Below are positions 21,201 to 30,755 of a stretch of 64,000 nt of DNA, piece after piece. The first letter of the stretch is position 1, and the number at the start of each line of letters is the position of its first letter. Made by a program: the position numbers and the translations under genes. The DNA comes from Zeugodacus cucurbitae (Eukaryota; Arthropoda; Insecta; Diptera; Tephritidae), in assembly GCF_028554725.1 (NCBI RefSeq), contig NC_071670.1, forward strand, positions 24,422,001 through 24,486,000, read 5' to 3'. Below the pieces are notes generated by a model, which saw nothing but the letters and a program-made list of their open reading frames with translations, was not told where the DNA came from and did no database searches.

Positions 21201-23236
21201 TCTGTGACGCCTCTGAAAAGGCATATTGCGCAACTGTCTACGTACGAACTCAGTACGATAGTAAAATATCTTCACATCTTTTGGTAGCCAAAGCCAAAGT
21301 TGCACCTTTGAAGACACTAAGCCTGCCACGGCTCGAACTGAATGGCGCCCTTCTGTTAGCAAAATTAATTTCAATAGTTCAAACCCATCTCAAATTAAAC
21401 GATCACAAAATGTATCTTTGGTCAGACTCAGAAATAGTTCTAGCATGGTTAGAAAAACCACCCTATACTTGGAAGACGTATGTCTCTAACCGTATATCTC
21501 AAATATTAGACTTAGTTGGCCCAGCAAAATGGCAACATGTTGCAAGTGCAGATAACCCAGCGGATCTTGGCACCAGAGGTTGCAAACCACTTCACCTCAC
21601 CAGCACTACACTCTGGTGGAACGGTCCTACATGGCTAACAGAGTCACAAGAATTCTGGCCAAAATCTCCTGCTCGGAATATAATTCCGCCGGAAAGTCGG
21701 AAAATTGAAAATTTTCATATCACTCCCGAAGAGGATGATATTCTCCACCGATTTTCATCATTCCCTAGAGCACTAAGGGTAATCGCTTACATCCATAAAT
21801 TCATCCAAAGGATTAAACAAAAAATTAAGGGAATATCAAGTGATCATTGCGCACAACTAACTCATTCCGACTTGCAACATGCCAAGGTCAGTCTCATCTT
21901 ATATACCCAAACTCGCTATTTCAGCCGAGAGAAATCAAAGCTACTGGAAAAACGACCTCTCGAAAAAGGAAGCTCACTTCTCGTCCTTAACCCATTCCTG
22001 GACGCTAAGGGATTAATACGGGCAAATGGAAGACTAGCAAATTCCAGCCTTAGTTATAACGAACGATATCCCATTATTATTCCAGAGAAATCCCGTTTTA
22101 CCAATTTATTTCTGATATATCTCCATCAGCTTACACTGCATGGTGAGCATCGCCTGATGCAACAAATGGTCCGGCAAGAATTTTATATACCGCGACTAAA
22201 GCCACAAATTAAAAGAACCATCTTCATGTGTAAACAGTGTACGATATACAAGCACAAGATGCGTACGCAGATCATGGCAGCCTTACCACCTGAACGCTGC
22301 AATTATGCTCTACCCTTTACCATCACTGGGGTTGATTTTGCTGGACCTTTCCAGATAAAGGCTTCGATGTTAAGGTCTTCCTCATTTAGAAAAGGGTATG
22401 TGGCTGTCTTTGTATGTTTTACGACAAAGGCAGTACACCTAGAGCTATGTTCCGATCTGACTACTGCGGCTTTTCTTGCAGCATTTGCACGATTTGTCGG
22501 ACGACGTGGATTTCCTTTAAAAATTATGAGCGACAATGGAAAAAACTTTGTCGGAGCTCAAAGAGCCACAGAAAGGGAGTTTTTACAATTCAGCCAAGAA
22601 GTAGCCCCTGAAATTGTCAAAAAATATGCACCCCAAGGGATCGATTGGCAATTCATACCACCATGTTCTCCACACATGGGCGGACTTTGGGAATCAGCAG
22701 TAAAAAGCTTCAAATTCCATTTAAAGAAAACGGCAGGTAACCATAAGTTCAATTATGAGGAGTTTACCACACTACTCGCTCGTATCGAAGCCGTTCTTAA
22801 CTCTAGACCTATCTCACCACTCTCGCAAGATCCCTACGACTTCACAGCCTTAACCCCCGGGCATTTTCTCAAAGGAGCACCCATTCTGGCCATACCTGAG
22901 CCAGGCGTGGAGTCGCTATCCTTATTAAACAGATGGGAACGAATTAAAATTCTCCATCATGATTTCAGCCGTAGATGGAAGGAAGACTATATCAAGGACC
23001 TCCACAAGAGATACCGCTGGAAAGTTCAAGGAAAAGAACCAAAACTTGGAGATTGTGTCCTTATACAAGACGATTGTCTCCCACCTTCGGAATGGCGACT
23101 TGGACGCATAAAGCAGCTTCACTACAGCTCCGACGGTCATGTTCGAGTAGTTGATCTCCGCACCCAAACCGGAACGCTAACCAGACCGCTCGTCAAATTA
23201 TGCTTTCTGCCAAACGCCGAAGATAAAGAAACGTAA
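18212..23236 (+). CDS. BEL/Pao Gag-Pol polyprotein, copy 2
   Basis: Same 1674-codon frame and domain order as copy 1: DUF1759-type Gag, three zinc-binding motifs, DQG protease, YVDD RT, RNase H, HHCC and DDE integrase, BEL-type C-terminus. I see three residue differences from copy 1: L846F after the RT YVDD motif (two adjacent base changes, 20746-20747), N1415D inside the integrase core (22454-22456), and I1554K (22871-22873) in the motif TPGHFLIGAP, now TPGHFLKGAP. All catalytic residues listed for copy 1 are kept. I1554K puts a charge in a normally hydrophobic and conserved position, so copy 2 may be weakened even though its frame is open. One synonymous change (ACA to ACC) lies in the LGTRG segment. 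Confidence 0.95.
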   Translation: MISEQLNVLRPNSATTPPPREVTTTKEDLDKGMYLNVPTCDTEVFTGCYEQWPSFRDMFTALYINHPRLAEAQKLFQLRYKTQGEAGIIVKQFDVNGDNFKLAWDALVQRYENKRVMIENPIKTILHYPKIKQESSQEYQKFYSTVTNCLSVLKTQNSPVEYWDHMIVTICTEKLPQAAVLRWEQSLDDRRVMPTWEQMKKFLAAQYEIAERMGSQNMNISSHQNESSKTSFKPQASNNMQYNRPVNKSHTFVSNQNNQRQSLCDLCKEGHKLRSCEIFKKLPVSDRNNVVRQHRLCINCLSNNHMTKDCESKFNCVYCQRRHHSLLHITNFQNMKQNKFNKTTGLVATTTSNNPEISNPEKREEQPSCSKAAKIQALHSENESKILLPTAVITIEHKGDLFKLRALIDQGSQRSFISSKVQNRLKLPIKHSNFQISGMGGSIIQNSNKICPITIVSPSADIRIDAQAIVLPQLTNLLPNYEVNKKHWEKCSHLKLADPNCHTPSQIDILLGSDLIPQIILEGIEKISNKLLAQNTIFGWIISGQVTEKINSFTTQVENITNEYLNNQLKKFWEVEELPQITQLSEEDQACEAYYKSTTTRNEHGRYVVRLPFKPTFPETTALGHSRISAVQHFLSMEKSLIKKSELKSAYDNVMEEYLDLNHMEETVPYEKISKGRYLSFYLPHHGVIRPDKITTKVRVVFNASKCTSSGKSLNDVLYTGPTLQPDLMLLILNWRMFKYVFNGDVEKMYRQIMVHEDDQDFQRIVFRNSINSPISDYKLKTVTFGINCAPYLAIRTLHEVAKTCETNLPLASSVLQTQTYVDDILSGSHSIPLASESLSQVIKAFNSAGFPLKKITSNHPEIIKDIKKEDLLDTDFLKFEKASTTKTLGIQWNAITDQFSYTIESISATSAITKRQILSSVAKLFDPAGWLSPIMIQAKILIQELWQDGTEWDEQVKPIRLTKWVQFANNLHTISEIRIPRWVNFSPDINVELHGFCDASEKAYCATVYVRTQYDSKISSHLLVAKAKVAPLKTLSLPRLELNGALLLAKLISIVQTHLKLNDHKMYLWSDSEIVLAWLEKPPYTWKTYVSNRISQILDLVGPAKWQHVASADNPADLGTRGCKPLHLTSTTLWWNGPTWLTESQEFWPKSPARNIIPPESRKIENFHITPEEDDILHRFSSFPRALRVIAYIHKFIQRIKQKIKGISSDHCAQLTHSDLQHAKVSLILYTQTRYFSREKSKLLEKRPLEKGSSLLVLNPFLDAKGLIRANGRLANSSLSYNERYPIIIPEKSRFTNLFLIYLHQLTLHGEHRLMQQMVRQEFYIPRLKPQIKRTIFMCKQCTIYKHKMRTQIMAALPPERCNYALPFTITGVDFAGPFQIKASMLRSSSFRKGYVAVFVCFTTKAVHLELCSDLTTAAFLAAFARFVGRRGFPLKIMSDNGKNFVGAQRATEREFLQFSQEVAPEIVKKYAPQGIDWQFIPPCSPHMGGLWESAVKSFKFHLKKTAGNHKFNYEEFTTLLARIEAVLNSRPISPLSQDPYDFTALTPGHFLKGAPILAIPEPGVESLSLLNRWERIKILHHDFSRRWKEDYIKDLHKRYRWKVQGKEPKLGDCVLIQDDCLPPSEWRLGRIKQLHYSSDGHVRVVDLRTQTGTLTRPLVKLCFLPNAEDKET

Positions 23237-23357
23237 ATATACTCGAAAACCGAATGTTAATTAATAAATCGTTAAAACAGATAAACCGCTTACAAACTCG
23301 AAACCTCGAACATCAAAAACCGCCATAAAACCCTAACATAAATGTCCGATAAGAAAT

Positions 23358-23407
23358 AACAATATATGCATGCCACATAACGTGGCACTCATGTTCATAT
23401 TATTGTT
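23358..23407 (+). other. Stem-loop between gag-pol and ORF2, copy 2
   Basis: Identical to the 7063-7112 structure: 19 paired left-arm bases, 5-base loop, bulges only on the right arm. Confidence 0.55.
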
Positions 23408-23425
23408 GACTCCACAATACATATA

Positions 23426-23451
23426 ACTAATATAACAATTTTTCTATACAG
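23426..23451 (+). promoter_or_regulatory. Predicted 3' splice site before ORF2, copy 2
   Basis: CTAATATAAC, a T-rich run, then CTATACAG ending at 23451; the ORF2 ATG is at 23458. Joined to the LTR donor (15819) it would remove a 7.6-kb intron and make ORF2 the first ATG of the RNA. Confidence 0.55.
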
Positions 23452-23457
23452 AGCAAT

Positions 23458-24111
23458 ATGGATGTAGAAATGGCATCACCATCAACGCCAACCATGCGTT
23501 CGGTTGTTCCCGCTCCGCGCCCTGGAACTGCCCCAATCGCAGCACGCCGGACCACCATTCCAACCGCCGTGCCTCAACCAACAACAGGCACCACCGCGCC
23601 AACGGCCCCGGGCAATAGCATGGCATCAACACCAGCATCACCCGCACTAACAGCGGATTTGCAGCGCATTCGATGCCCATTGTGTCGACGCCCGCATCGA
23701 CTATCGCACTGCGGCATATTCAAAGGCATGCCACCGATGCAACGCCAGCAGGTTGCACAGGCACACGGGTATTGCCTGAATTGTCTGGCAACTTCTCACG
23801 CAACGCAGGAGTGTTCATCGAACAATCGTTGCCAAATCTGTGTGCGGTCGCATCACACCCTGCTGCACCGCACTAACAGACGCGACGCTGGGCGACAAGC
23901 GGCTCCTCGCAGCAGTGGTAACCACCGGCGTTCTCAAAGAACTCTGATGACGAAATACCGCCGGCGCGGACCGCCTTCGGTAGAATCCCGTCACTGGCAA
24001 CATCGTGCCACATCAGCACGACGTCAGCAGCCTAGGCCGCAATCCCGCCGGTCAACAGGCCTCAGCAGCGTCGTAGCCACGCTACAGCAGTTACAGCGGC
24101 TTCTAGGCTAA
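23458..24111 (+). CDS. ORF2: second nucleocapsid-like zinc-knuckle protein, copy 2
   Basis: The 217-residue product is identical to copy 1 ORF2. Pro/Thr/Ala-rich N-terminus, then motifs CPLCRRPHRLSHC and CLNCLATSHATQEC and a CQIC...HH...H unit in the same spacing as Gag residues 264-328, then an Arg-rich region and a Leu-rich tail. It sits between the stem-loop/acceptor and the polypurine tract, so it belongs to the element and was copied with it. High G+C and arginine-rich coding contrast with gag-pol, suggesting a separate origin. A role as nucleic-acid chaperone, packaging cofactor or competitor of Gag is inference. It could also be a passive passenger, although an open frame with a strong start context argues against a decayed fragment. 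Confidence 0.75.
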   Translation: MDVEMASPSTPTMRSVVPAPRPGTAPIAARRTTIPTAVPQPTTGTTAPTAPGNSMASTPASPALTADLQRIRCPLCRRPHRLSHCGIFKGMPPMQRQQVAQAHGYCLNCLATSHATQECSSNNRCQICVRSHHTLLHRTNRRDAGRQAAPRSSGNHRRSQRTLMTKYRRRGPPSVESRHWQHRATSARRQQPRPQSRRSTGLSSVVATLQQLQRLLG

Positions 24112-24121
24112 ACATTCGCCT

Positions 24122-24134
24122 AGGGGGGCCGGGA
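24122..24134 (+). other. Polypurine tract, copy 2
   Basis: AGGGGGGCCGGGA immediately before the 3' LTR, same as copy 1. Confidence 0.75.
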
Positions 24135-24631
24135 TGGCTAAATGAGTCAAAACGAAAAACACACTCATATCATTTCACCACACTACATCCACCTCATCAC
24201 GCCAGAGAACACTACACGTTAACACACACACACACACCCATACATCAAAACACGATGACAGCATACAAACTTTAACAAAAAGGAATAGAAAGGATAGCAC
24301 TTCACCTTTCTTTTCGATAACGTCGTTCGCATCGCACCTCCGTGTTCGCAGCATCCCGGTTTTCCGATATTTGGCACCCGCTTATATGTTTCAACATTTA
24401 ACATCCATTTTTTAATACAACCATTTTTGTAAACTAAAATCACTAACGATACATACATTTATCATAACGTTGTTCAATATAAATACATAAATAATTCGTG
24501 AATTATTGTGTAATATTATTAAATTCAATAAATATTTATAACGTTTATTCCGAAACAAGTGCGTTTCTTTCTTCCTTTAAAAAAAAGGGATTCGATAATC
24601 AAAAGTGAACATCAAGGTGAGTTTTTGTACA
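24135..24631 (+). repeat. 3' LTR, copy 2 (497 bp)
   Basis: Matches the 5' LTR except for one extra CA unit in the CA run near 24221-24237. TATAAATA lies at 24478-24485. Confidence 0.95.
24527..24532 (+). terminator. Polyadenylation signal in 3' LTR, copy 2
   Basis: AATAAA with a GT/T-rich run about 30 bases downstream. Confidence 0.6.
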
Positions 24632-24636
24632 TTCAT
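24632..24636. repeat. Target-site duplication, right (TTCAT)
   Basis: Matches 15335-15339. The same TTCAT also follows copy 1 at 8335-8339. Confidence 0.9.
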
Positions 24637-25146
24637 AATCATTTATTTTGTATTTTATCACATTTAAGATCAAAGTTCACATTCTTGCATGCTGAATATT
24701 GACAAATAAAAACATAAAGAGCATTTATTCATAATCATTTATTTTGTATTTTATCACATTTAAGATCAAAGTTCACTTTCTTGCAAGTTGTTTATCGACA
24801 AATAAAAACATAAAGAATGTTTATTCATAATCATTTATTTTGTATTTTTATCAGATTTATGATCAAGTTCAATTTCTTGCAAGTTAAATATCCACAAATA
24901 AAAACATAAAGAATGTTTACTCATAATCATTTATTTTGTATTTTTATCAGATTTATGATCAAGTTCAAATTCTTGCAAGTTGAATATTGACAAATAAAAA
25001 CATAAAGAACAATTATTAATAATCATTTATTTTATATTTTATCACATTTAAGATCAAAGTTCGCTTTCTTGAAAGTTGTTTATCGACAACTGGAAACATA
25101 AAGAACATTTATTCATAATCAATTATTTCATATTTTATCAGATTTA

Positions 25147-25225
25147 AGATAAAAGTTCACTTTCGTGCAAGTTGTTATGTTTTTATTTGTCGGCATTTAA
25201 CTTGCAGGAAAGTGAACTTTTATCT
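25147..25225. repeat. Inverted monomer hairpin (3 of 6)
   Basis: Arms 25147-25173 and 25199-25225; the duplicate of 8850-8928. Confidence 0.9.
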
Positions 25226-28200
25226 TACATGTGATAAAATAAAAACATAAAGAACATAAATTCATAATCATTTATTTCGTATTTATCACATTTAAGATCA
25301 AAGTTCACTTTCTTGCAAGTTGTTTATCGACAAATAGAAACATAAAGAATATTTATTCATAATCATTTATTTTGTATTTTTATCACATTTAAGATCATAG
25401 TTAACTTTCTTGCAAGTTGTTTATCGACAAATAAAAACATAAAGAACATTTATTCATAATCATTTATTTTGTATTTTATCACATGTAAGATAAAAGTTCA
25501 CTTTCCTGCAAGTTAAATACCGACAAATAAAAACATAAAGAACATTTATTCATAATCATTTATTTTGTATTTTATCACATGTAAGATAAAAGTTCACTTT
25601 CCTGCAAGTTAAATACCGTCAAATAAAAACATAAAGAATGTTTATTCATAATCATTTATTTTGTATTTTATCACATTTAATATCAAAGTTCACTTTCCTG
25701 CAAGTTAAATATCGACAAATAAAAACATAAAGAATGTTTATTCATAATCATTTATTTTGTATTTTATCACATTTAATATCAAAGTTCACTTTCCTGCAAG
25801 TTAAGTATCGACAAATAAAAACATAAAGAATGTTTATTCATAATCATTTATTTTGTATTTTATCACATTTAATATCAAAGTTCACATTCTAGAAAGTTGA
25901 ATATTGACAAATAAAAACATAAAGAACATTTATTCATAATCATTTATTTTGTATTTTATCACATGTAAGATAAAAGTTCACTTTCCTGCAAGTTAAATAC
26001 CGACAAATAAAAACATAAAGAACATTTATTTATAATCATTTATTTTGTATTTTATCACATGTAAGATAAAAGTTCAAAATCACATGTAAGATAAAGATTT
26101 ATGATCAAGTTCACTTTCTTGCAAGTTAAATATCGACAAATAAAAACATAAAGAATGTTTACTCATAATCATTTATTTTGTATTTTTATCAGATTTATGA
26201 TCAAGTTCACATTCTTGCAAGTTGAATATTGACAAACAAAAACATAAAGAACATTTATTCATAATCATTTATTTTGTATTTTATCACATTTAAGATCAAA
26301 GTTCACTTTCTTGCAAGTTGTTTATCGACAAATAAAAACATAAAGAACATTTATTCATAATCATTTATTTTGTATTTTATCACATTTAAGATCAAAGTTC
26401 ACTTTCTTGCAAGTTGTTTATCGACAACTGGAAACATAAAGAACATTTATTCATAATCATTTATTTTATATTTTATCAGATTTATGATCAAAGTTCACTT
26501 TCTTGCAAGTTGAATATTAAAAATAAAAAGGTAAAGAATGTTTATTCATAATCATTTATTTTGTATTTTATCACATTTAATATCAAAGTTCACTTTCTTG
26601 CAAGTTGTTTATCGACAAATAAAAACATAAAAAACATTTATTCATAATCATTTATTTTGTATTTTATCACATTTAAGATCAAAGTTCACTTTCTTGCAAG
26701 TTGTTTATCGACAACTGGAAACATAAAGAACATTTATTCATAATCATTTATTTGACAAATAAAAACATAAAGAACATTTATTCATAATCATTTATTTTGT
26801 ATTTTATCACATGTAAGATAAAAGTTCACTTTCCTGCAAGTTAAATACCGACAAATAAAAACATAAAGAATGTTTATTCATAATCATTTATTTTGTATTG
26901 TATCACATGTAAGATAAAAGTTCACTTTCCTGCAAGTTAAATACCGACAAATAAAAACATAAAGAATGTTTATTCATAATCATTTATTTTGTATTTTATC
27001 ACATTTAATATCAAAGTTCACATTCTAGAAAGTTGAATATTGACAAATAAAAACATAAAGAACATTTATTCATAATCATTTATTTTGTATTTTATCACAT
27101 GTAAGATAAAAGTTCACTTTCCTGCAAGTTAAATACCGACAAATAAAAACATAAAGAACATTTATTCATAATCATTTATTTTGTATTTTATCACATGTAA
27201 GATAAAAGTTCAAAATCACATGTAAGATAAAGATTTATGATCAAGTTCACTTTCTTGCAAGTTAAATATCGACAAATAAAAACATAAAGAATGTTTACTC
27301 ATAATCATTTATTTTGTATTTTTATCAGATTTATGATCAAGTTCACATTCTTGCAAGTTGAATATTGACAAACAAAAACATAAAGAACATTTATTCATAA
27401 TCATTTATTTTGTATTTTATCACATTTAAGATCAAAGTTCACTTTCTTGCAAGTTGTTTATCGACAAATAAAAACATAAAGAACATTTATTCATAATCAT
27501 TTATTTTGTATTTTATCACATTTAAGATCAAAGTTCACTTTCTTGCAAGTTGTTTATCGACAACTGGAAACATAAAGAACATTTATTCATAATCATTTAT
27601 TTTATATTATATCAGATTTATGATCAAAGTTCACTTTCTTGCAAGTTGAATATTAAAAATAAAAAGGTAAAGAATGTTTATTCATAATCATTTATTTTGT
27701 ATTTTATCACATTTAATATCAAAGTTCACTTTCTTGCAAGTTGTTTATCGACAAATAAAAACATAAAGAACATTTATTCATAATCATTTATTTTGTATTT
27801 TATCACATTTAAGATCAAAGTTCACTTTCTTGCAAGTTGTTTATCGACAACTGGAAACATAAAGAACATTTATTCATAATCATTTATTTTATATTTTATC
27901 AGATTTATGATCACAGTTCGCTTTCTTGCAAGTTGTTTATCGACAAATAAAGACATAATGAATGTTTATTCATAATCATTTATTTTGTATTTTATCACAT
28001 TTAAGATCAAAGTTCACTATCTTGAAAGTTAAATATCGACAAATAGAAACATAAAGAATGTTTATTCATAATCATTTATTTTGTATTTTTATTCATAATC
28101 ATTTATTTTGTATTTTATCACATGTAAGATAAAAGTTCACTTTCCTGCAAGTTAAATACCGACAAATAAAAACATAAAGAATGTTTATTCATAATCATTT

Positions 28201-29974
28201 ATTTTGTATTTTATCACATTTAATATCAAAGTTCACTTTCCTGCAAGTTAAATATCGACAAATAAAAACATAAAGAATGTTTATTCATAATCATTTATTT
28301 TGTATTTTATCACATTTAATATCAAAGTTCACATTCTAGAAAGTTGAATATTGACAAATAAAAACATAAAGAACATTTATTCATAATCATTTATTTTGTA
28401 TTTTATCACATGTAAGATAAAAGTTCACTTTCCTGCAAGTTAAATACCGACAAATAAAAACATAAAGAACATTTATTCATAATCATTTATTTTGTATTTT
28501 ATCACATGTAAGATAAAAGTTCACTTTCCCGCAAGTTAAATACCGACAAATAAAAACATAAAGAATGTTTATTCATAATCATTTATTTTGTATTTTATCA
28601 CATGTAAGATAAAAGTTCACTTTCCTGCAAGTTAAATATCGACAAATAAAAACATAAAGAATGTTTATTCATAATCATTTATTTTGTATTTTTATCAGAT
28701 TTATGATCAAGTTCACATTCTTGTAAGTTGAATATTGACAAATAAAAACATAAAGAACATTTATTCATAATCATTTATTTTGTATTTTATCACATGTAAG
28801 ATAAAATTTCACTTTCCTGCAAGTTAAATACCGACAAATAAAAACATAAAGAATGTTTATTCATAATCATTTATTTTGTATTGTATCACATGTAAGATAA
28901 AAGTTCACTTTCCTGCAAGTTAAATACCGACAAATAAAAACATAAAGAATGTTTATTCATAATCATTTATTTTGTATTTTATCACATTTAATATCAAAGT
29001 TCACTTTCCTGCAAGTTAAATATCGACAAATAGAAACATAAAGAATGTTTATTCATAATCATTTATTTTGTATTTTATCACATTTAATATCAAAGTTCAC
29101 TTTCCTGCAAGTTGAATATTGACAAATAAAAACATAAAGAACATTTATTCATAATCATTTATTTTGTATTTTATCACATTTAAGATCAAAGTTCCTTTTC
29201 TTGCAAGTTGAATATCGACAAATAAAAGCATAATGAATGTTTATTCATAATCATTTATTTTGTATTTTTATTCATAATCATTTATTTTGTATTTTATCAC
29301 ATGAAAGTTAAAAGTTCACTTTCTTGCAAGTTGTTTATCGACAAATAAAAACATAAAGAATGTTTATTCATAATCATTTATTTTGTATTTTATCACATTT
29401 AAGATCAAAGTTCACTTTCTTGCAAGTAGTTGTTTATCGACAAATAAAAACATAAAGAATGTTTATTCATAATCATTTATTTTGTATTTTTATCAGATTT
29501 ATGATCAAGTTCACATTCTTGCAAGTTGAATATTGACAAATAAAAACATAAAGAGCATTTATTCATAATCATTTATTTTGTATTTTATCACATTTAAGAT
29601 CAAAGTTCACTTTCTTGCAAGTTGTTTATCGACAAATAAAAACATAAAGAATGTTTATTCATAATCATTTATTTTGTATTTTTATCAGATTTATGATCAA
29701 GTTCAATTTCTTGCAAGTTAAATATCCACAAATAAGAACATAAAGAATGTTTACTCATAATCATTTATTTTGTATTTTTATCAGATTTATGATCAAGTTC
29801 AAATTCTTGCAAGTTGAATATTGACAAATAAAAACATAAAGAACATTTATTCATAATCATTTATTTTATATTTTATCACATTTAAGATCAAAGTTCGCTT
29901 TCTTGCAAGTTGTTTATCGACAACTGGAAACATAAAGAACATTTATTCATAATCATTTATTTCATATTTTATCA

Positions 29975-30755
29975 CATTTAAGATCAAAGTTCACTTTCTT
30001 GCAAGTTGTTTATCGACAAATAAAAACATAAAGAATGTTTATTCATAATCATTTATTTTGTATTTTTATCAGATTTATGATCAAGTTCAATTTCTTGCAA
30101 GTTAAATATCCACAAATAAGAACATAAAGAATGTTTACTCATAATCATTTATTTTGTATTTTTATCAGATTTATGATCAAAGTTCACTTTCTTGCAAGTT
30201 GTGTATCGACAAATAAAAACATAAAGAACATTTATTCATAATCATTTATTTTGTATTTTATCACATGAAAGTTAAAAGTTCACTTTCTTGCAAGTTGTTT
30301 ATCGACAAATAAAAACATAAAGAATGTTTATTCATAATCATTTATTTTGTATTTTATCACATTTAAGATCAAAGTTCACTTTCTTGCAAGTAGTTGTTTA
30401 TCGACAAATAAAAACATAAAGAATGTTTATTCATAATCATTTATTTTGTATTTTTATCAGATTTATGATCAAGTTCACATTCTTGCAAGTTGAATATTGA
30501 CAAATAAAAACATAAAGAGCATTTATTCATAATCATTTATTTTGTATTTTATCACATTTAAGATCAAAGTTCACTTTCTTGCAAGTTGTTTATCGACAAA
30601 TAAAAACATAAAGAATGTTTATTCATAATCATTTATTTTGTATTTTTATCAGATTTATGATCAAGTTCAATTTCTTGCAAGTTAAATATCCACAAATAAG
30701 AACATAAAGAATGTTTACTCATAATCATTTATTTTGTATTTTTATCAGATTTATG
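29975..30755. repeat. Rearranged satellite segment private to array B
   Basis: It replaces about 13678-14070 of array A. Net gain is 388 bases (about 4 monomers). The segment includes a second copy, 964 bases on, of the unusual ATGAAAGTTAAAAG monomer (29301 and 30265) and its neighbours. Colinearity with array A resumes at 30756 (offset 16685) and lasts to about 31753. Confidence 0.75.

Larger units (their letters stand above)
15340..24631 (+). mobile_element. BEL/Pao LTR retrotransposon, copy 2 (complete, 9292 bp)
   Basis: Full element: 5' LTR, primer binding site with no gap, leader, gag-pol, ORF2, polypurine tract, 3' LTR and a perfect 5-bp target duplication. The two LTRs differ only by one extra CA unit in the 3' LTR as far as I can see, so the insertion is young. 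Both ORFs are open. Compared with copy 1 the polyprotein has three residue changes (L846F, N1415D, I1554K). Confidence 0.97.
24632..29974. repeat. Duplicated satellite flank (copy of 8335-13677)
   Basis: Colinear with 8335-13677 at a constant offset of 16297 over 5343 bases, with no net indel at the landmarks I checked and only a few base changes (for example near 25017, 25603, 27609 and 28807). Landmarks such as GTTCAAAATC match exactly (9775 and 26072). Confidence 0.9.

Noticed and set aside
15340..24631. Independent second insertion at the same sequence by target preference
   Set aside because: Target preference could explain TTCAT but not 5.3 kb of colinear flanking satellite sharing rare variants with copy 1.
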